A DNA stretch of 7,843 nt from an uncultured Eubacteriales bacterium (GCA_900321515.1 ONWI01000042.1:1-7843), one strand, 5' to 3'. Positions 1 to 7,654 are shown, counted from the stretch's first letter. Numbers and translations are program-made. The notes: generated from the letters alone by a model not told the origin.

Positions 1-1692
1 ATGGAACACGGCAAGAATACCGTCGCTGTCTGCTACACGGTATCAGGGGCGACCCAGCCGGTCACCGTGACGCTGACGCCGCTCTTTGCCATGCGACCGA
101 TTGACAGGGTGAATTCACCTGCCGACATTGCCAATTTCAGTTCGTCGGTGTTCGGCAGGACGATGCTTGTCGGGCGTGGGGACGACAGCAGCTTCAACGC
201 GAAGTTCTACATCAGCGAGGGCGAATACTCCGACCGTTCGCTGATACCCACCAGCATGGCGGCGCCCACATTCATTGCCGAGGAAAACCAGTTCCTCGCC
301 ATCGACGCGAGAAACGGCTTCCGCGGGCTGGATTCGCAATATACGCCCTTTGACGCGGTGATCAAGGTCTACCCCGGCGAGACAAGGAAATTCTATGCGA
401 TATGCTCCACCGAGGACGAAGATATCACCGCCAAGAACGGATTCGATATCGTCAGGGCGTACACCGACCGCATGTACGACCTGATCCGCCGCAACCCCGC
501 GAGGGATATCTTCTCGGCGCATTTCACATGGGCAGCGGACGCGTTCATAGTGGACCGCGCCTCCACGGGGCTGAAGACGATACTCGCGGGCTATCCGTGG
601 TTTGCCGACTGGGGAAGGGACACCATGATCGCCATTACCGGTCTTACTCTCTGCACCCGCCGCTTCGAGGACTGCGAGAAGATTCTCAAATCATTCGCCA
701 TGTACGAGAAGAACGGGCTGATTCCCAATGTCTTCCCGAATTCCGCGGACGACGCGCCGATCTACAATACCATGGACGCGTCGCTCTGGTATTTCTACGC
801 GGTGGAGCGTTATCTGCACTACACGGGCAAGGAGGAAAACTTCAACTTTGTCAGGGACGAGATTTTCCCCGTGCTCAAGAATATCATTTACGCCTACGAG
901 AACGGCACCGACTTCTCGATAGGCATGGATTCCGACGGACTTGTCTACGGCGGCAGCGAGAAGGATCAGATCACATGGATGGACGTCCGTGTGGGCGACT
1001 GGGTGGTGACTCCCCGCCACGGCAAACCCGTGGAAATCAATGCCCTGTGGTACAATGCCCTCAGGGTGATGGAGATGCTCTGCGAGAAATTCGACCGCGA
1101 CGGTTCCCATTACACCGAGCTTGCCGAGAAGGTAAAGACCTCATTCGTGCGCAAATTCTGGAATGAGCGCGGCGGCTGTCTCTACGACGTCGCCGACCCC
1201 TGCGAGGACAGAATCCGTCCCAATCAGATATACGCTGTGTCGCTGCCCTACACCATGCTCGACCGGCACAAGGAGATGTCGGTAGTGGACTGTGTCAGCC
1301 GCCACCTGCTCACGGTCTACGGTCTGCGTTCGCTTTCCTATACCGACCCGGAATACAAGCCCCATTATATCGGCAGACTGATCGACCGCGACGCCGCCTA
1401 TCACATGGGCACAAGCTGGGCGTACCTGATGGGCGGCTACATCACCGCCTTCTGCAAGGTGCATGATCATTCGCCCTACGCCGTCAGACGGTGCAAGGAG
1501 ATATGTTCCCGCTTCCTTGACCACATGAAGGACGGCTGCATCAACGGCGTCGCCGAGATATTCGACGGAGACTTCACCTGTACCTCCCGCGGCTGCTTCA
1601 CACAGGCGTGGAGCGTCGGCGAACTCCTGCGCGCTTACACCGAGGATGTGTTGCCCTACCTCAAACGCATTCCCGAAAACAGAGAAATTTAA
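1..1692 (+). CDS. Glycogen debranching enzyme (amylo-alpha-1,6-glucosidase), 3' part; 5' end outside the window
   Basis: The product should hydrolyse alpha-1,6 branch points during cytosolic glycogen breakdown. The 563 visible residues comprise the end of the N-terminal beta-rich domain (about 1-140) and a full (alpha/alpha)6-barrel catalytic domain (about 170-555). Visible family motifs are WFADWGRD (200-207), NTMDASLW (256-263), TWMD (325-328), VTPRHGKPVEINALWYNAL (336-354) and AEIFDGD (518-524). By analogy with eukaryotic debranching enzyme, D328 is the likely general acid and E519 the likely base. Bacterial and archaeal members usually run to about 650 residues or more. They carry an early YHGLL-type motif that is missing here, so the ATG at base 1 is probably an internal methionine. 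The stop at 1690-1692 lies 14 bases before metA. The barrel segment YHMGTSWAYL (467-476) differs from the YHQGTVWPWL form I recall as common. The family call is very secure; the true start is not visible. Confidence 0.93.
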   Translation: MEHGKNTVAVCYTVSGATQPVTVTLTPLFAMRPIDRVNSPADIANFSSSVFGRTMLVGRGDDSSFNAKFYISEGEYSDRSLIPTSMAAPTFIAEENQFLAIDARNGFRGLDSQYTPFDAVIKVYPGETRKFYAICSTEDEDITAKNGFDIVRAYTDRMYDLIRRNPARDIFSAHFTWAADAFIVDRASTGLKTILAGYPWFADWGRDTMIAITGLTLCTRRFEDCEKILKSFAMYEKNGLIPNVFPNSADDAPIYNTMDASLWYFYAVERYLHYTGKEENFNFVRDEIFPVLKNIIYAYENGTDFSIGMDSDGLVYGGSEKDQITWMDVRVGDWVVTPRHGKPVEINALWYNALRVMEMLCEKFDRDGSHYTELAEKVKTSFVRKFWNERGGCLYDVADPCEDRIRPNQIYAVSLPYTMLDRHKEMSVVDCVSRHLLTVYGLRSLSYTDPEYKPHYIGRLIDRDAAYHMGTSWAYLMGGYITAFCKVHDHSPYAVRRCKEICSRFLDHMKDGCINGVAEIFDGDFTCTSRGCFTQAWSVGELLRAYTEDVLPYLKRIPENREI

Positions 1693-1706
1693 AGAAGTGA
1701 CAGCAT

Positions 1707-2630
1707 ATGCCAATTAAAATACTCAACGAACTTCCCGCCAAGAAGATTCTCGAAAACGAAAACATCTTCGTCATGACGGAAGAGCGGGCTACGATGCAGG
1801 ACATCCGCCCGCTGAAGATCATACTCCTCAACCTCATGCCCACCAAGATAGAGACCGAGACGCAGTTTCTCCGGCTGCTGAGCAATTCGCCGCTGCAGGT
1901 GGAGGTTGATCTGCTCCAGACCGCCTCCCACGAAGCCAAGAACGTCCCGACGCGTCATCTGCTGGATTTTTACAAGACGTTTGACCAGGTGTGTGAGAAC
2001 CGCTACGACGGCATGATCATCACCGGCGCTCCTGTGGAAAAACTTCCCTATGAAGAGGTGGACTACTGGGAGGAACTCTGCAAGATAATGGACTGGAGCA
2101 AGCGCAACGTGTATTCCACCATGCACATCTGCTGGGGGGCGCAGGCAGGAATGTACCATCATTTCGGCATCGACAAGAACACCCTGCCGCAGAAGCTCTC
2201 AGGGGTTTACCGCCACCGCGTGACCGCGCCGCTTCACCCGCTTGTGCGAGGCTTCAATGACTTCTACTGGGGCCCGCACTCCCGCAATACCGAAGTCTCC
2301 CGCGAAGATATAGAAAGCCGCGACGAACTCATTATCATAGCGACGTCAAAGGATGCGGGCGTGTCGCTTGTGGGACATAAGAACGGGCGGCAGTTCTTCT
2401 CATTCGGTCATCTGGAATATGACCGGCAGACGCTTGCCAACGAATACTTCCGCGACGTCAATCGCGGGCTTAATCCTGAGATTCCCTGCAACTACTTCCC
2501 GAACGACGACGTTTGCGCGGTGCCGAGTCATTCGTGGAGGGCGCACGCGAACCTGCTCTTCGGCAACTGGCTGAATTACTACGTCTATCAGCAGACGCCA
2601 TACAATCTCGCCGACCTCAGCGAACTGTAA
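1707..2630 (+). CDS. metA: Homoserine O-acyltransferase MetA, predicted acetyl-CoA-specific
   Basis: This cytosolic enzyme acylates homoserine, the first committed step of methionine synthesis. At 307 residues it has the normal family length, and it opens with the usual MPI. The glutamine-amidotransferase-like fold shows the nucleophile C142 in HICWGAQAG and the H235/E237 pair in FGHLEY, at the standard family positions. Residue 111 is glutamate (GAPVEK, 107-112). Published work on the Bacillus cereus enzyme ties E111 to acetyl-CoA use, whereas E. coli MetA has G111 and uses succinyl-CoA. I therefore infer homoserine O-acetyltransferase activity. Automatic annotation may still label it a succinyltransferase. 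The start at 1707 has only a weak AAGAAG/GAAGTGA-type ribosome site about 9 bases upstream, but no other start fits the family length. It follows the debranching enzyme by 14 bases, suggesting cotranscription. No methionine-responsive riboswitch (S-box) is seen in the short gap. Confidence 0.96.
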   Translation: MPIKILNELPAKKILENENIFVMTEERATMQDIRPLKIILLNLMPTKIETETQFLRLLSNSPLQVEVDLLQTASHEAKNVPTRHLLDFYKTFDQVCENRYDGMIITGAPVEKLPYEEVDYWEELCKIMDWSKRNVYSTMHICWGAQAGMYHHFGIDKNTLPQKLSGVYRHRVTAPLHPLVRGFNDFYWGPHSRNTEVSREDIESRDELIIIATSKDAGVSLVGHKNGRQFFSFGHLEYDRQTLANEYFRDVNRGLNPEIPCNYFPNDDVCAVPSHSWRAHANLLFGNWLNYYVYQQTPYNLADLSEL

Positions 2631-2686
2631 TCTTCAATGCTTCCGCTTCCGGCGAAAACGGGAAATAATAATAATTTTGAATTAAT

Positions 2687-2691
2687 AAGGA
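2687..2691 (+). promoter_or_regulatory. Ribosome binding site that decides the leuB start
   Basis: AAGGA lies 9 bases before the ATG at 2701. An in-frame ATG at 2692 directly abuts the same motif and has no usable spacing, so 2701 is the better start. The site closes an A+T-rich stretch (about 2663-2686) that contrasts with the G+C-rich genes on both sides. That composition would suit an unstructured leader or a weak promoter, but I could not place a convincing -35/-10 pair. Confidence 0.6.
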
Positions 2692-2700
2692 ATGATAAGA

Positions 2701-3771
2701 ATGAAAAACTACAGAATAGCAGTCCTCAAGGGCGACGGCATAGGTCCGGAAATCGTCAACGAGGCAATGAAGGTGCTCGACGCCGTTGCCGCGAAGTGCG
2801 GCTTCACCGTAGAATACGACGAGGCGCTGCTCGGCGGCTGCGCCATTGACGCCACAGGCGTTCCGCTGCCGGACGAGACGGTTGCAAAGTGCAAGGCAGC
2901 CGACAGCACGCTGCTCGGAGCGGTCGGCGGTCCCAAATGGGACTCCATGCCCGGCAATCTCCGTCCCGAAAAGGGTCTGCTGGGCATACGCGCGGCGCTG
3001 GGACTCTTTGCCAATCTGCGTCCCGCCCGGATATTCGAGCCTCTGCGCGACGCTTCGCCGCTGCGTCCGGACATCATCGGCGGCTCGCTGGACATCATGG
3101 TTGTGCGTGAACTGACCGGCGGCATATACTTCGGCGAACGCGGCAGACTTGAGGAAAACGGCGTACAGGCTGCATACGACACCGAGAAGTACTCCGTCCC
3201 GGAGATACAGAGAATCGCGCGGATTGCCTTCGACCTCGCCATGAAGCGCAATAAGAAGGTCTGCTCGGTTGACAAGGCGAATGTTCTGGAAAGCAGCCGT
3301 CTGTGGCGCGAGACCGTGACCGAGATGGCAAAGGAATATCCCGAGGTCGAGCTGAGCTACATGTATGTGGACAACTGCGCCATGCAGCTGGTGCGCAATC
3401 CCGCGCAGTTCGACGTTGTGCTGACGTCCAATATTTTCGGCGACATTCTCTCGGACGAAGCCAGCATGATTTCCGGCTCTATCGGAATGCTTGCCTCCGC
3501 TTCGCTCGGCGAAAGCGGTTCGGGACTTTATGAGCCGATTCACGGCTCCGCCCCGGACATTGCAGGTCAGAATATAGCCAATCCTCTTGCGACCATCCTC
3601 TCCGTGGCAATGATGCTCAAATATTCGCTCGGAGAGTCCGAGGCATCCGACATGATCGAGAAGGCAGTAGCGGAAGTCCTCAACGAGGTCCGCACACCTG
3701 ATATCTATGTGGAAGGATTCAGAAAAGTTTCATGCTCCGAGATGGGCGACGAAGTCTGCTCACACCTTTAA
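2701..3771 (+). CDS. leuB: 3-isopropylmalate dehydrogenase
   Basis: The enzyme oxidises and decarboxylates 3-isopropylmalate with NAD+ to 2-ketoisocaproate, the third step of leucine synthesis, in the cytosol. From the ATG at 2701 it has 356 residues, the normal length. The N-terminal LKGDGIGPEI motif (9-18) is clear. Residues matching the Thermus thermophilus substrate and metal sites are R97, R107, R136, Y143 (in GGIYFG), K192 (in DKAN), D224 (VDNCAMQL), D248 and D252 (NIFGDILSDEAS). HGSAPDIAG (281-289) with D286 fits NAD+ rather than NADP+ preference. The C-terminal SEMGDEV is typical of LeuB and argues against the related isocitrate, tartrate and homoisocitrate dehydrogenases. No leuA, leuC or leuD is in the window, so the rest of the pathway must be elsewhere. 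It lies 70 bases after metA and 36 before the peptidase gene. Confidence 0.96.
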   Translation: MKNYRIAVLKGDGIGPEIVNEAMKVLDAVAAKCGFTVEYDEALLGGCAIDATGVPLPDETVAKCKAADSTLLGAVGGPKWDSMPGNLRPEKGLLGIRAALGLFANLRPARIFEPLRDASPLRPDIIGGSLDIMVVRELTGGIYFGERGRLEENGVQAAYDTEKYSVPEIQRIARIAFDLAMKRNKKVCSVDKANVLESSRLWRETVTEMAKEYPEVELSYMYVDNCAMQLVRNPAQFDVVLTSNIFGDILSDEASMISGSIGMLASASLGESGSGLYEPIHGSAPDIAGQNIANPLATILSVAMMLKYSLGESEASDMIEKAVAEVLNEVRTPDIYVEGFRKVSCSEMGDEVCSHL

Positions 3772-3807
3772 TGTCGCTTCGCTCAGAGTGAACAGGGAGG
3801 AAAAGAT

Positions 3808-6699
3808 ATGAAGAATTATACACTGACGGAGAGTCGGTATATCCGCGACGTAAAGTGCGAGGTAAAGCTCTATACGCATGACAAGACGGGAGCGCGGGTC
3901 ATCGTGATGCCGGCGGACGACGACAACCGGGCGGTAAGCATAGCATTCTCCACTCCGCCTGAGAACGACAAGGGCATTCCGCACATCATCGAACATTCCG
4001 TGCTGTGCGGCTCGGAGAAGTACCCGCTCAAGGACCCGTTTGTCCAACTGATGAAAGGCTCGATGTATTCCTTCCTCAACGCCATGACATACAGCGATTT
4101 TACGATATATCCCGTGGCGAGCACCAACGAGAAGGATTTCAAAAATTTAGCCGACGTGTATCTCGACGCGGCGTTCGACCCGCTGATGCCGCGCAAGAAG
4201 GAGGTCTTTCTCCAGGAAGGCAGGCACTTTGCCATAGATGAAGCCGGGACGAAGGTGGAAGGCTTTAACGGCGTTGTATTCAACGAGATGAAGGGCGTGG
4301 AGGGTTCACCCGACGCGCTTCTGGAGGAGGCGGTGACCCTCTCGCTCTTCAAGGGCACGCCCTATTCCTACGAATCCGGCGGTCTGCCGCTCGCGATCTG
4401 CGACCTTTCCTATGAGGAATTAGTCGATTTCTATCACAGGCACTACACCGCGTCCAACAGCTTCATTTTCCTTTACGGCAAAATTGACGAGGAAGAGCTT
4501 CTCGGCTATATTTCAGAGAATTACCTCGACAAATACGGACGTTCCGAGGTCTACCGCGTCGGAGAAATCCCCGCCGACTGCTTTGACAGGGAATATTCCG
4601 CGCCTTATCCGGCGGACGAATCCAAGCTGGAAAAGGGCTGGTATTTTTCCTATAATTTCGCGCTGCACATTCCCCACACGCCGCTGAATCTGCTGACGCT
4701 GCGCGTGCTTGACAGAATCCTCTGCACATCCCAGAGCGCCTACATCAAGAACGCCATGCAGAAGGCGGGCATAGGCGAAGATTTCTATTCGACGGTGGAC
4801 GAGATGATCAAGGTGCCGTGGTTCGGATTCACGGCGGCGGGCTGCCGCGAGAACGACCGGGCGGAATTCGTGCGGATTATTGACGACACGCTTGCCTCTC
4901 TCGTGAAGAACGGCATCGACAGAGAACGTCTCCACGCGACGATAAACATCATGGAATTCTACGAGAAGGAAGACGGCTCAGCCCACAGAATAAAGGGCAT
5001 ATCCTACGCCATTCAGATGCTTCCCAAGCTGCTTTGCGGCGAGGATAATCCGCTGGAGCTTCTTGAGATATTTGACGCGATAGACAGGCTCAGGCAACTT
5101 GCCGACACGGATTATTTCGAGCGATTCATCGAGAAGTATTTCCTTGACAACACGCACAGGAATGTCGTGACGGTCTATCCCGACACGGAATTTACCGCGC
5201 GGGAGGACAAACTGATTGAGGAGAAGTGCCGTGTCAACGCCGCCAGGGAGGATTTCGGCGAGCTTGTGAGCGATTACCGCGCGCTCAACGAATACCGCGG
5301 CTCGGAGGACAGCCCCGAGGACGCGGCGAGAATCCCCCTGCTGGAACGCAGCGACCTTTCGTCCGACCCGGATTACCAGCCGTCGCAGATAGTCAAGCTG
5401 CGCGGCGGGGAACTGATTTACCAGAACAGACAGACCAATTCCATTGCCTATCTCGAACGGCGCTTTGACCTGCGCAGGCTTGACAAGTCGCTGCTGCCGT
5501 ACTACAGGATATTCACGGAGCTTTTCGGAGCGGTGGACACCGCCTCCCACGGCTACGAAGAATTGTCCGACCTCATCGACAGCTGCACCGGCGGAATCAT
5601 CCACACGCTGGACGTTTCGCAGTCGCTTGCCGACGGTTCGGCGATGCCTTCGATGAACTGGCAGACCAAATTCCTCTGCCGCAACGCGGATAAGGCGTTC
5701 GCAATTGACCGGGAGATACTGCTGGAGACGGATTTTTCCGACGCGGACCATATACGCGACATGCTGCTCCAGCTCAAGACCGGCATGGAGCGCGATCTGC
5801 TCGAGTCGTCCAACGCGGCGGCGGCGAGCATCGGACTCGGGGCGTTTTCCGAGTCATACGCGTGGAGGAACGAGCTGCAGGGCTATCCCTTCTACCGGTT
5901 CCTCTGCGGACTGCTGAACGATTACGACGCGCGCAAGGATGAGCTTGTGAAGACTCTGGAGGTCGTAAGGCGCAGTCTGTTTGACGCCGACGGCTGGACG
6001 TATTCCTTCATCGGCGAGGAGAGCTTCCTTCCGCGCGCGGTGAGCATGACGGAGGAATTCATCAGCCTTCTGGACGAGGGAAAAGGATATCTGCCATGTT
6101 ATACGGTGGGGCTTGCGGAGAAGGAGCGCACGGCGCTGTATTCGCCGTCTCAGGTGCAGTACGCGGCTCTCTGCGGAATGCTGCCGAAGCCGGCGCTGGA
6201 AAGATTCGGACACCTGCTGGTGCTTGAGCACCTGCTCAATACGGACTATCTGTGGCAGAATATCCGTGTGCTGGGCGGCGCTTACGGCGCGGGAGCAAAA
6301 TTCCTGATGACGGGCGAAGCCGTAATGGTATCATTCCGCGACCCGAATCTGGACGAGACATACGCCTGCTATCGGAATATGCCGGATTATATCGAATCGC
6401 TCGACATGGACGAGCGGACGCTGCGGCAGTTTGTGATCGGGGCGCTCAACACGCTCTGCCGTCCGCTGCCCGAATATGTCAAGGGCAGCATCCAGATTCA
6501 CCGGGAGCTTGCCGGACTCACGGCGGAACAGGCGGAAAAGACCAGAAGGCAGATCATCACGACGCAGCTTGCCGATGTGAAGGCGCTTGCGCCGTATCTC
6601 AGGGAATGGCTGGACGGCGCGACCGAGACGGTCATAGGCGGCGAGCAGAAAATAAGAAATTCGGCGGTTGCGTTTGACACCGTAAAATCCCTGCTCTGA
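3808..6699 (+). CDS. M16C zinc metallopeptidase, presequence-protease (PreP/Cym1) type
   Basis: This is a 963-residue clam-shell peptidase expected to degrade short unfolded peptides. The inverted zinc motif is HIIEH: H59 and H63 bind zinc and E62 is catalytic. The third ligand is E159 in FNEMKG, 100 residues after H59, the same spacing as in plant PreP. In the C-terminal half RVLGGAY supplies R820 and Y826, six apart as in the R848/Y854 pair of Arabidopsis PreP. All six key residues are present, each offset by about 18 (N-half) or 28 (C-half) from the plant mature numbering. Order: M16 catalytic domain (about 20-190), inactive M16 domain (about 190-430), M16C-associated helical linker (about 450-720), C-terminal pair (about 730-955). 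There is no signal peptide or membrane segment, so it should be cytosolic. A strong AGGGAGG (3794-3800) sits 7 bases before the ATG. The physiological substrate in bacteria cannot be read from the sequence. Confidence 0.94.
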   Translation: MKNYTLTESRYIRDVKCEVKLYTHDKTGARVIVMPADDDNRAVSIAFSTPPENDKGIPHIIEHSVLCGSEKYPLKDPFVQLMKGSMYSFLNAMTYSDFTIYPVASTNEKDFKNLADVYLDAAFDPLMPRKKEVFLQEGRHFAIDEAGTKVEGFNGVVFNEMKGVEGSPDALLEEAVTLSLFKGTPYSYESGGLPLAICDLSYEELVDFYHRHYTASNSFIFLYGKIDEEELLGYISENYLDKYGRSEVYRVGEIPADCFDREYSAPYPADESKLEKGWYFSYNFALHIPHTPLNLLTLRVLDRILCTSQSAYIKNAMQKAGIGEDFYSTVDEMIKVPWFGFTAAGCRENDRAEFVRIIDDTLASLVKNGIDRERLHATINIMEFYEKEDGSAHRIKGISYAIQMLPKLLCGEDNPLELLEIFDAIDRLRQLADTDYFERFIEKYFLDNTHRNVVTVYPDTEFTAREDKLIEEKCRVNAAREDFGELVSDYRALNEYRGSEDSPEDAARIPLLERSDLSSDPDYQPSQIVKLRGGELIYQNRQTNSIAYLERRFDLRRLDKSLLPYYRIFTELFGAVDTASHGYEELSDLIDSCTGGIIHTLDVSQSLADGSAMPSMNWQTKFLCRNADKAFAIDREILLETDFSDADHIRDMLLQLKTGMERDLLESSNAAAASIGLGAFSESYAWRNELQGYPFYRFLCGLLNDYDARKDELVKTLEVVRRSLFDADGWTYSFIGEESFLPRAVSMTEEFISLLDEGKGYLPCYTVGLAEKERTALYSPSQVQYAALCGMLPKPALERFGHLLVLEHLLNTDYLWQNIRVLGGAYGAGAKFLMTGEAVMVSFRDPNLDETYACYRNMPDYIESLDMDERTLRQFVIGALNTLCRPLPEYVKGSIQIHRELAGLTAEQAEKTRRQIITTQLADVKALAPYLREWLDGATETVIGGEQKIRNSAVAFDTVKSLL

Positions 6700-6722
6700 T
6701 TTGAAGGAAGAGGGAAATACTC

Positions 6723-7154
6723 ATGCACATCACGTTCATATGCACGGGCAACACCTGCCGTTCACCGATGGCGGAGGGGATAGCCCGCCAATTGATAGCC
6801 GAAAAGAACCGCGATAAGGAAATCACGGTTTCCAGCGCGGGACTTGGGACGTACAACGGTTCCCCCGCGAGCCAGCATTCCATTGACGTGTGCCGGGAGA
6901 TCGGCATTGATCTGACCTCACACCGTACCCAGAGGCTCAATCAGGAGATAGCGGACAAGACCGACCTTTTTGCCGTGATGACCGAATCGCACAGACTGGC
7001 GTTGCTTTATTACGGCATTCCGGAGGAAAAGATTGCCGTGCTGGGGGACATCTCCGACCCCTACGGCGGAGACGAAGAGGAATACCGCCAATGCAGGAAT
7101 CAGATTGACGAAGCGGTCCGGGCGCTGCTGGATACGCTTTCGGACCCGGAATAA
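6723..7154 (+). CDS. ywlE: Low-molecular-weight phosphatase, probably protein arginine phosphatase (YwlE type)
   Basis: The 143-residue protein has the complete low-molecular-weight phosphatase fold. The P-loop CTGNTCRS (7-14) supplies nucleophile C7 and phosphate-binding R13. The catalytic acid is D112 in SDPYGG. Position 11 is threonine. In Bacillus YwlE, T11 favours phosphoarginine, while classical tyrosine phosphatases carry isoleucine in a CLGNICRS loop. I therefore infer that it removes phosphate from protein arginine, reversing McsB-type kinases that mark proteins for ClpC/ClpP; neither mcsB nor clp genes are in the window. The ATG at 6723 follows GAGGG (6710-6714) by 8 bases, and the gene starts 23 bases after the peptidase stop, suggesting translation from the same message. 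The fold is certain; arginine rather than tyrosine specificity rests mainly on T11. Confidence 0.9.
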   Translation: MHITFICTGNTCRSPMAEGIARQLIAEKNRDKEITVSSAGLGTYNGSPASQHSIDVCREIGIDLTSHRTQRLNQEIADKTDLFAVMTESHRLALLYYGIPEEKIAVLGDISDPYGGDEEEYRQCRNQIDEAVRALLDTLSDPE

Positions 7155-7159
7155 ACATG

Positions 7160-7179
7160 ACGCAGAGCGCTGCTTGCGT
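7160..7179 (+). other. Intercistronic stem-loop before the acetyltransferase gene
   Basis: ACGCA (7160-7164) pairs with TGCGT (7175-7179), and AGC (7166-7168) pairs with GCT (7172-7174). One G is bulged at 7165 and the loop is three bases. No T run follows, so it is not a classical terminator. It begins 5 bases after the phosphatase stop codon and ends 5 bases before the GGTGGAG ribosome site of the next gene. It could stabilise or punctuate the message between the two genes, or be chance in G+C-rich DNA. Confidence 0.35.
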
Positions 7180-7201
7180 GAATCGGTGGAGTGTGGAATG
7201 A

Positions 7202-7645
7202 ATGGAAGAGCTTCAGATAATACCCATGACGGAACAGCACATTCCGGCAATTGCCGGGATTGAAAGACAGTGCTTTTCCGACCCGTGGAGCGAGAGAGCG
7301 CTGGCGGAAGAGCTGAACGTGCCGTCGGCAGTCTTTCTCACGGCGCTGGCTGACGGCGAAGTCGCGGGCTACATGGGAGTTCACCACCTCGGGGACTGTG
7401 CCTATGTGTGCAACGTCGCGGTGGCGCCGGAATTCAGGCGGCGTTCGGTTGCGTCGTCGCTGATGGAAGCGCATATCCTCAAAGCGCGGGAAGCGGGCAT
7501 GAGCGAAATCACACTGGAAGTGCGTTCATCGAATGCCGCCGCGCGGGCGCTGTATGAAAAATTCGGATTCAGATGCCTCGGCACCCGTCCGAATTTCTAC
7601 ACCAACCCGAAGGAGCACGCCGAAATTTATACATTATATTTATGA
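7202..7645 (+). CDS. rimI: GNAT N-acetyltransferase, probably RimI (ribosomal protein S18 N-terminal alanine acetyltransferase)
   Basis: The 147-residue single-domain GNAT protein has RimI landmarks: CFSDPWSE (24-31), LEVRSSNAAARALYEKFGF (105-123) and an RPNFYTNPKEHAEIY tail resembling the usual R-x-x-Y-Y-x-x-P-x-E-D-A ending. E106 and Y118 align with the base E103 and acid Y115 of Salmonella RimI. The expected reaction is acetyl transfer from acetyl-CoA to the N-terminal alanine of S18. The acetyl-CoA loop reads R79-R-R-S82-V-A84, with serine where the R/Q-x-x-G-x-G/A motif normally has its first glycine, and the tail has F and H where Y and D are usual. The start at 7202 has GGTGGAG (7185-7191) 10 bases upstream; the ATG at 7198 is out of frame. 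The usual tsaB/tsaE/tsaD partners are not in the window, so another small GNAT with a different substrate remains possible. Confidence 0.82.
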   Translation: MEELQIIPMTEQHIPAIAGIERQCFSDPWSERALAEELNVPSAVFLTALADGEVAGYMGVHHLGDCAYVCNVAVAPEFRRRSVASSLMEAHILKAREAGMSEITLEVRSSNAAARALYEKFGFRCLGTRPNFYTNPKEHAEIYTLYL

Positions 7646-7654
7646 TCAACGCGG

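Noticed and set aside
1..3. ATG at base 1 as the true start of the debranching enzyme
   Set aside because: The start of the N-terminal domain is missing and no upstream sequence is available, so it is more likely an internal methionine.
402..1166. + strand open frame of 254 codons within the debranching enzyme
   Set aside because: It is out of frame with the conserved GH motifs, rich in Arg, Gly and His as frame-shifted G+C-rich DNA is, and has no recognisable domain.
2647..2664. Possible terminator hairpin after metA (TTCCG against CGGGAA)
   Set aside because: It has only five pairs with a bulge, and the following bases are A-rich rather than a T run.
2692..2694. Alternative leuB start three codons upstream
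   Set aside because: The AAGGA motif directly abuts this ATG with no spacing, and LeuB proteins normally begin just before the LKGDGIGPE motif.
2617..3543. Long - strand open frame of 308 codons opposite leuB
   Set aside because: It is antisense to a gene with all catalytic residues in place, shows no family motif, and follows from G+C-rich codon bias. The same applies to the - strand frames at 4978-5751 and 1141-1713.
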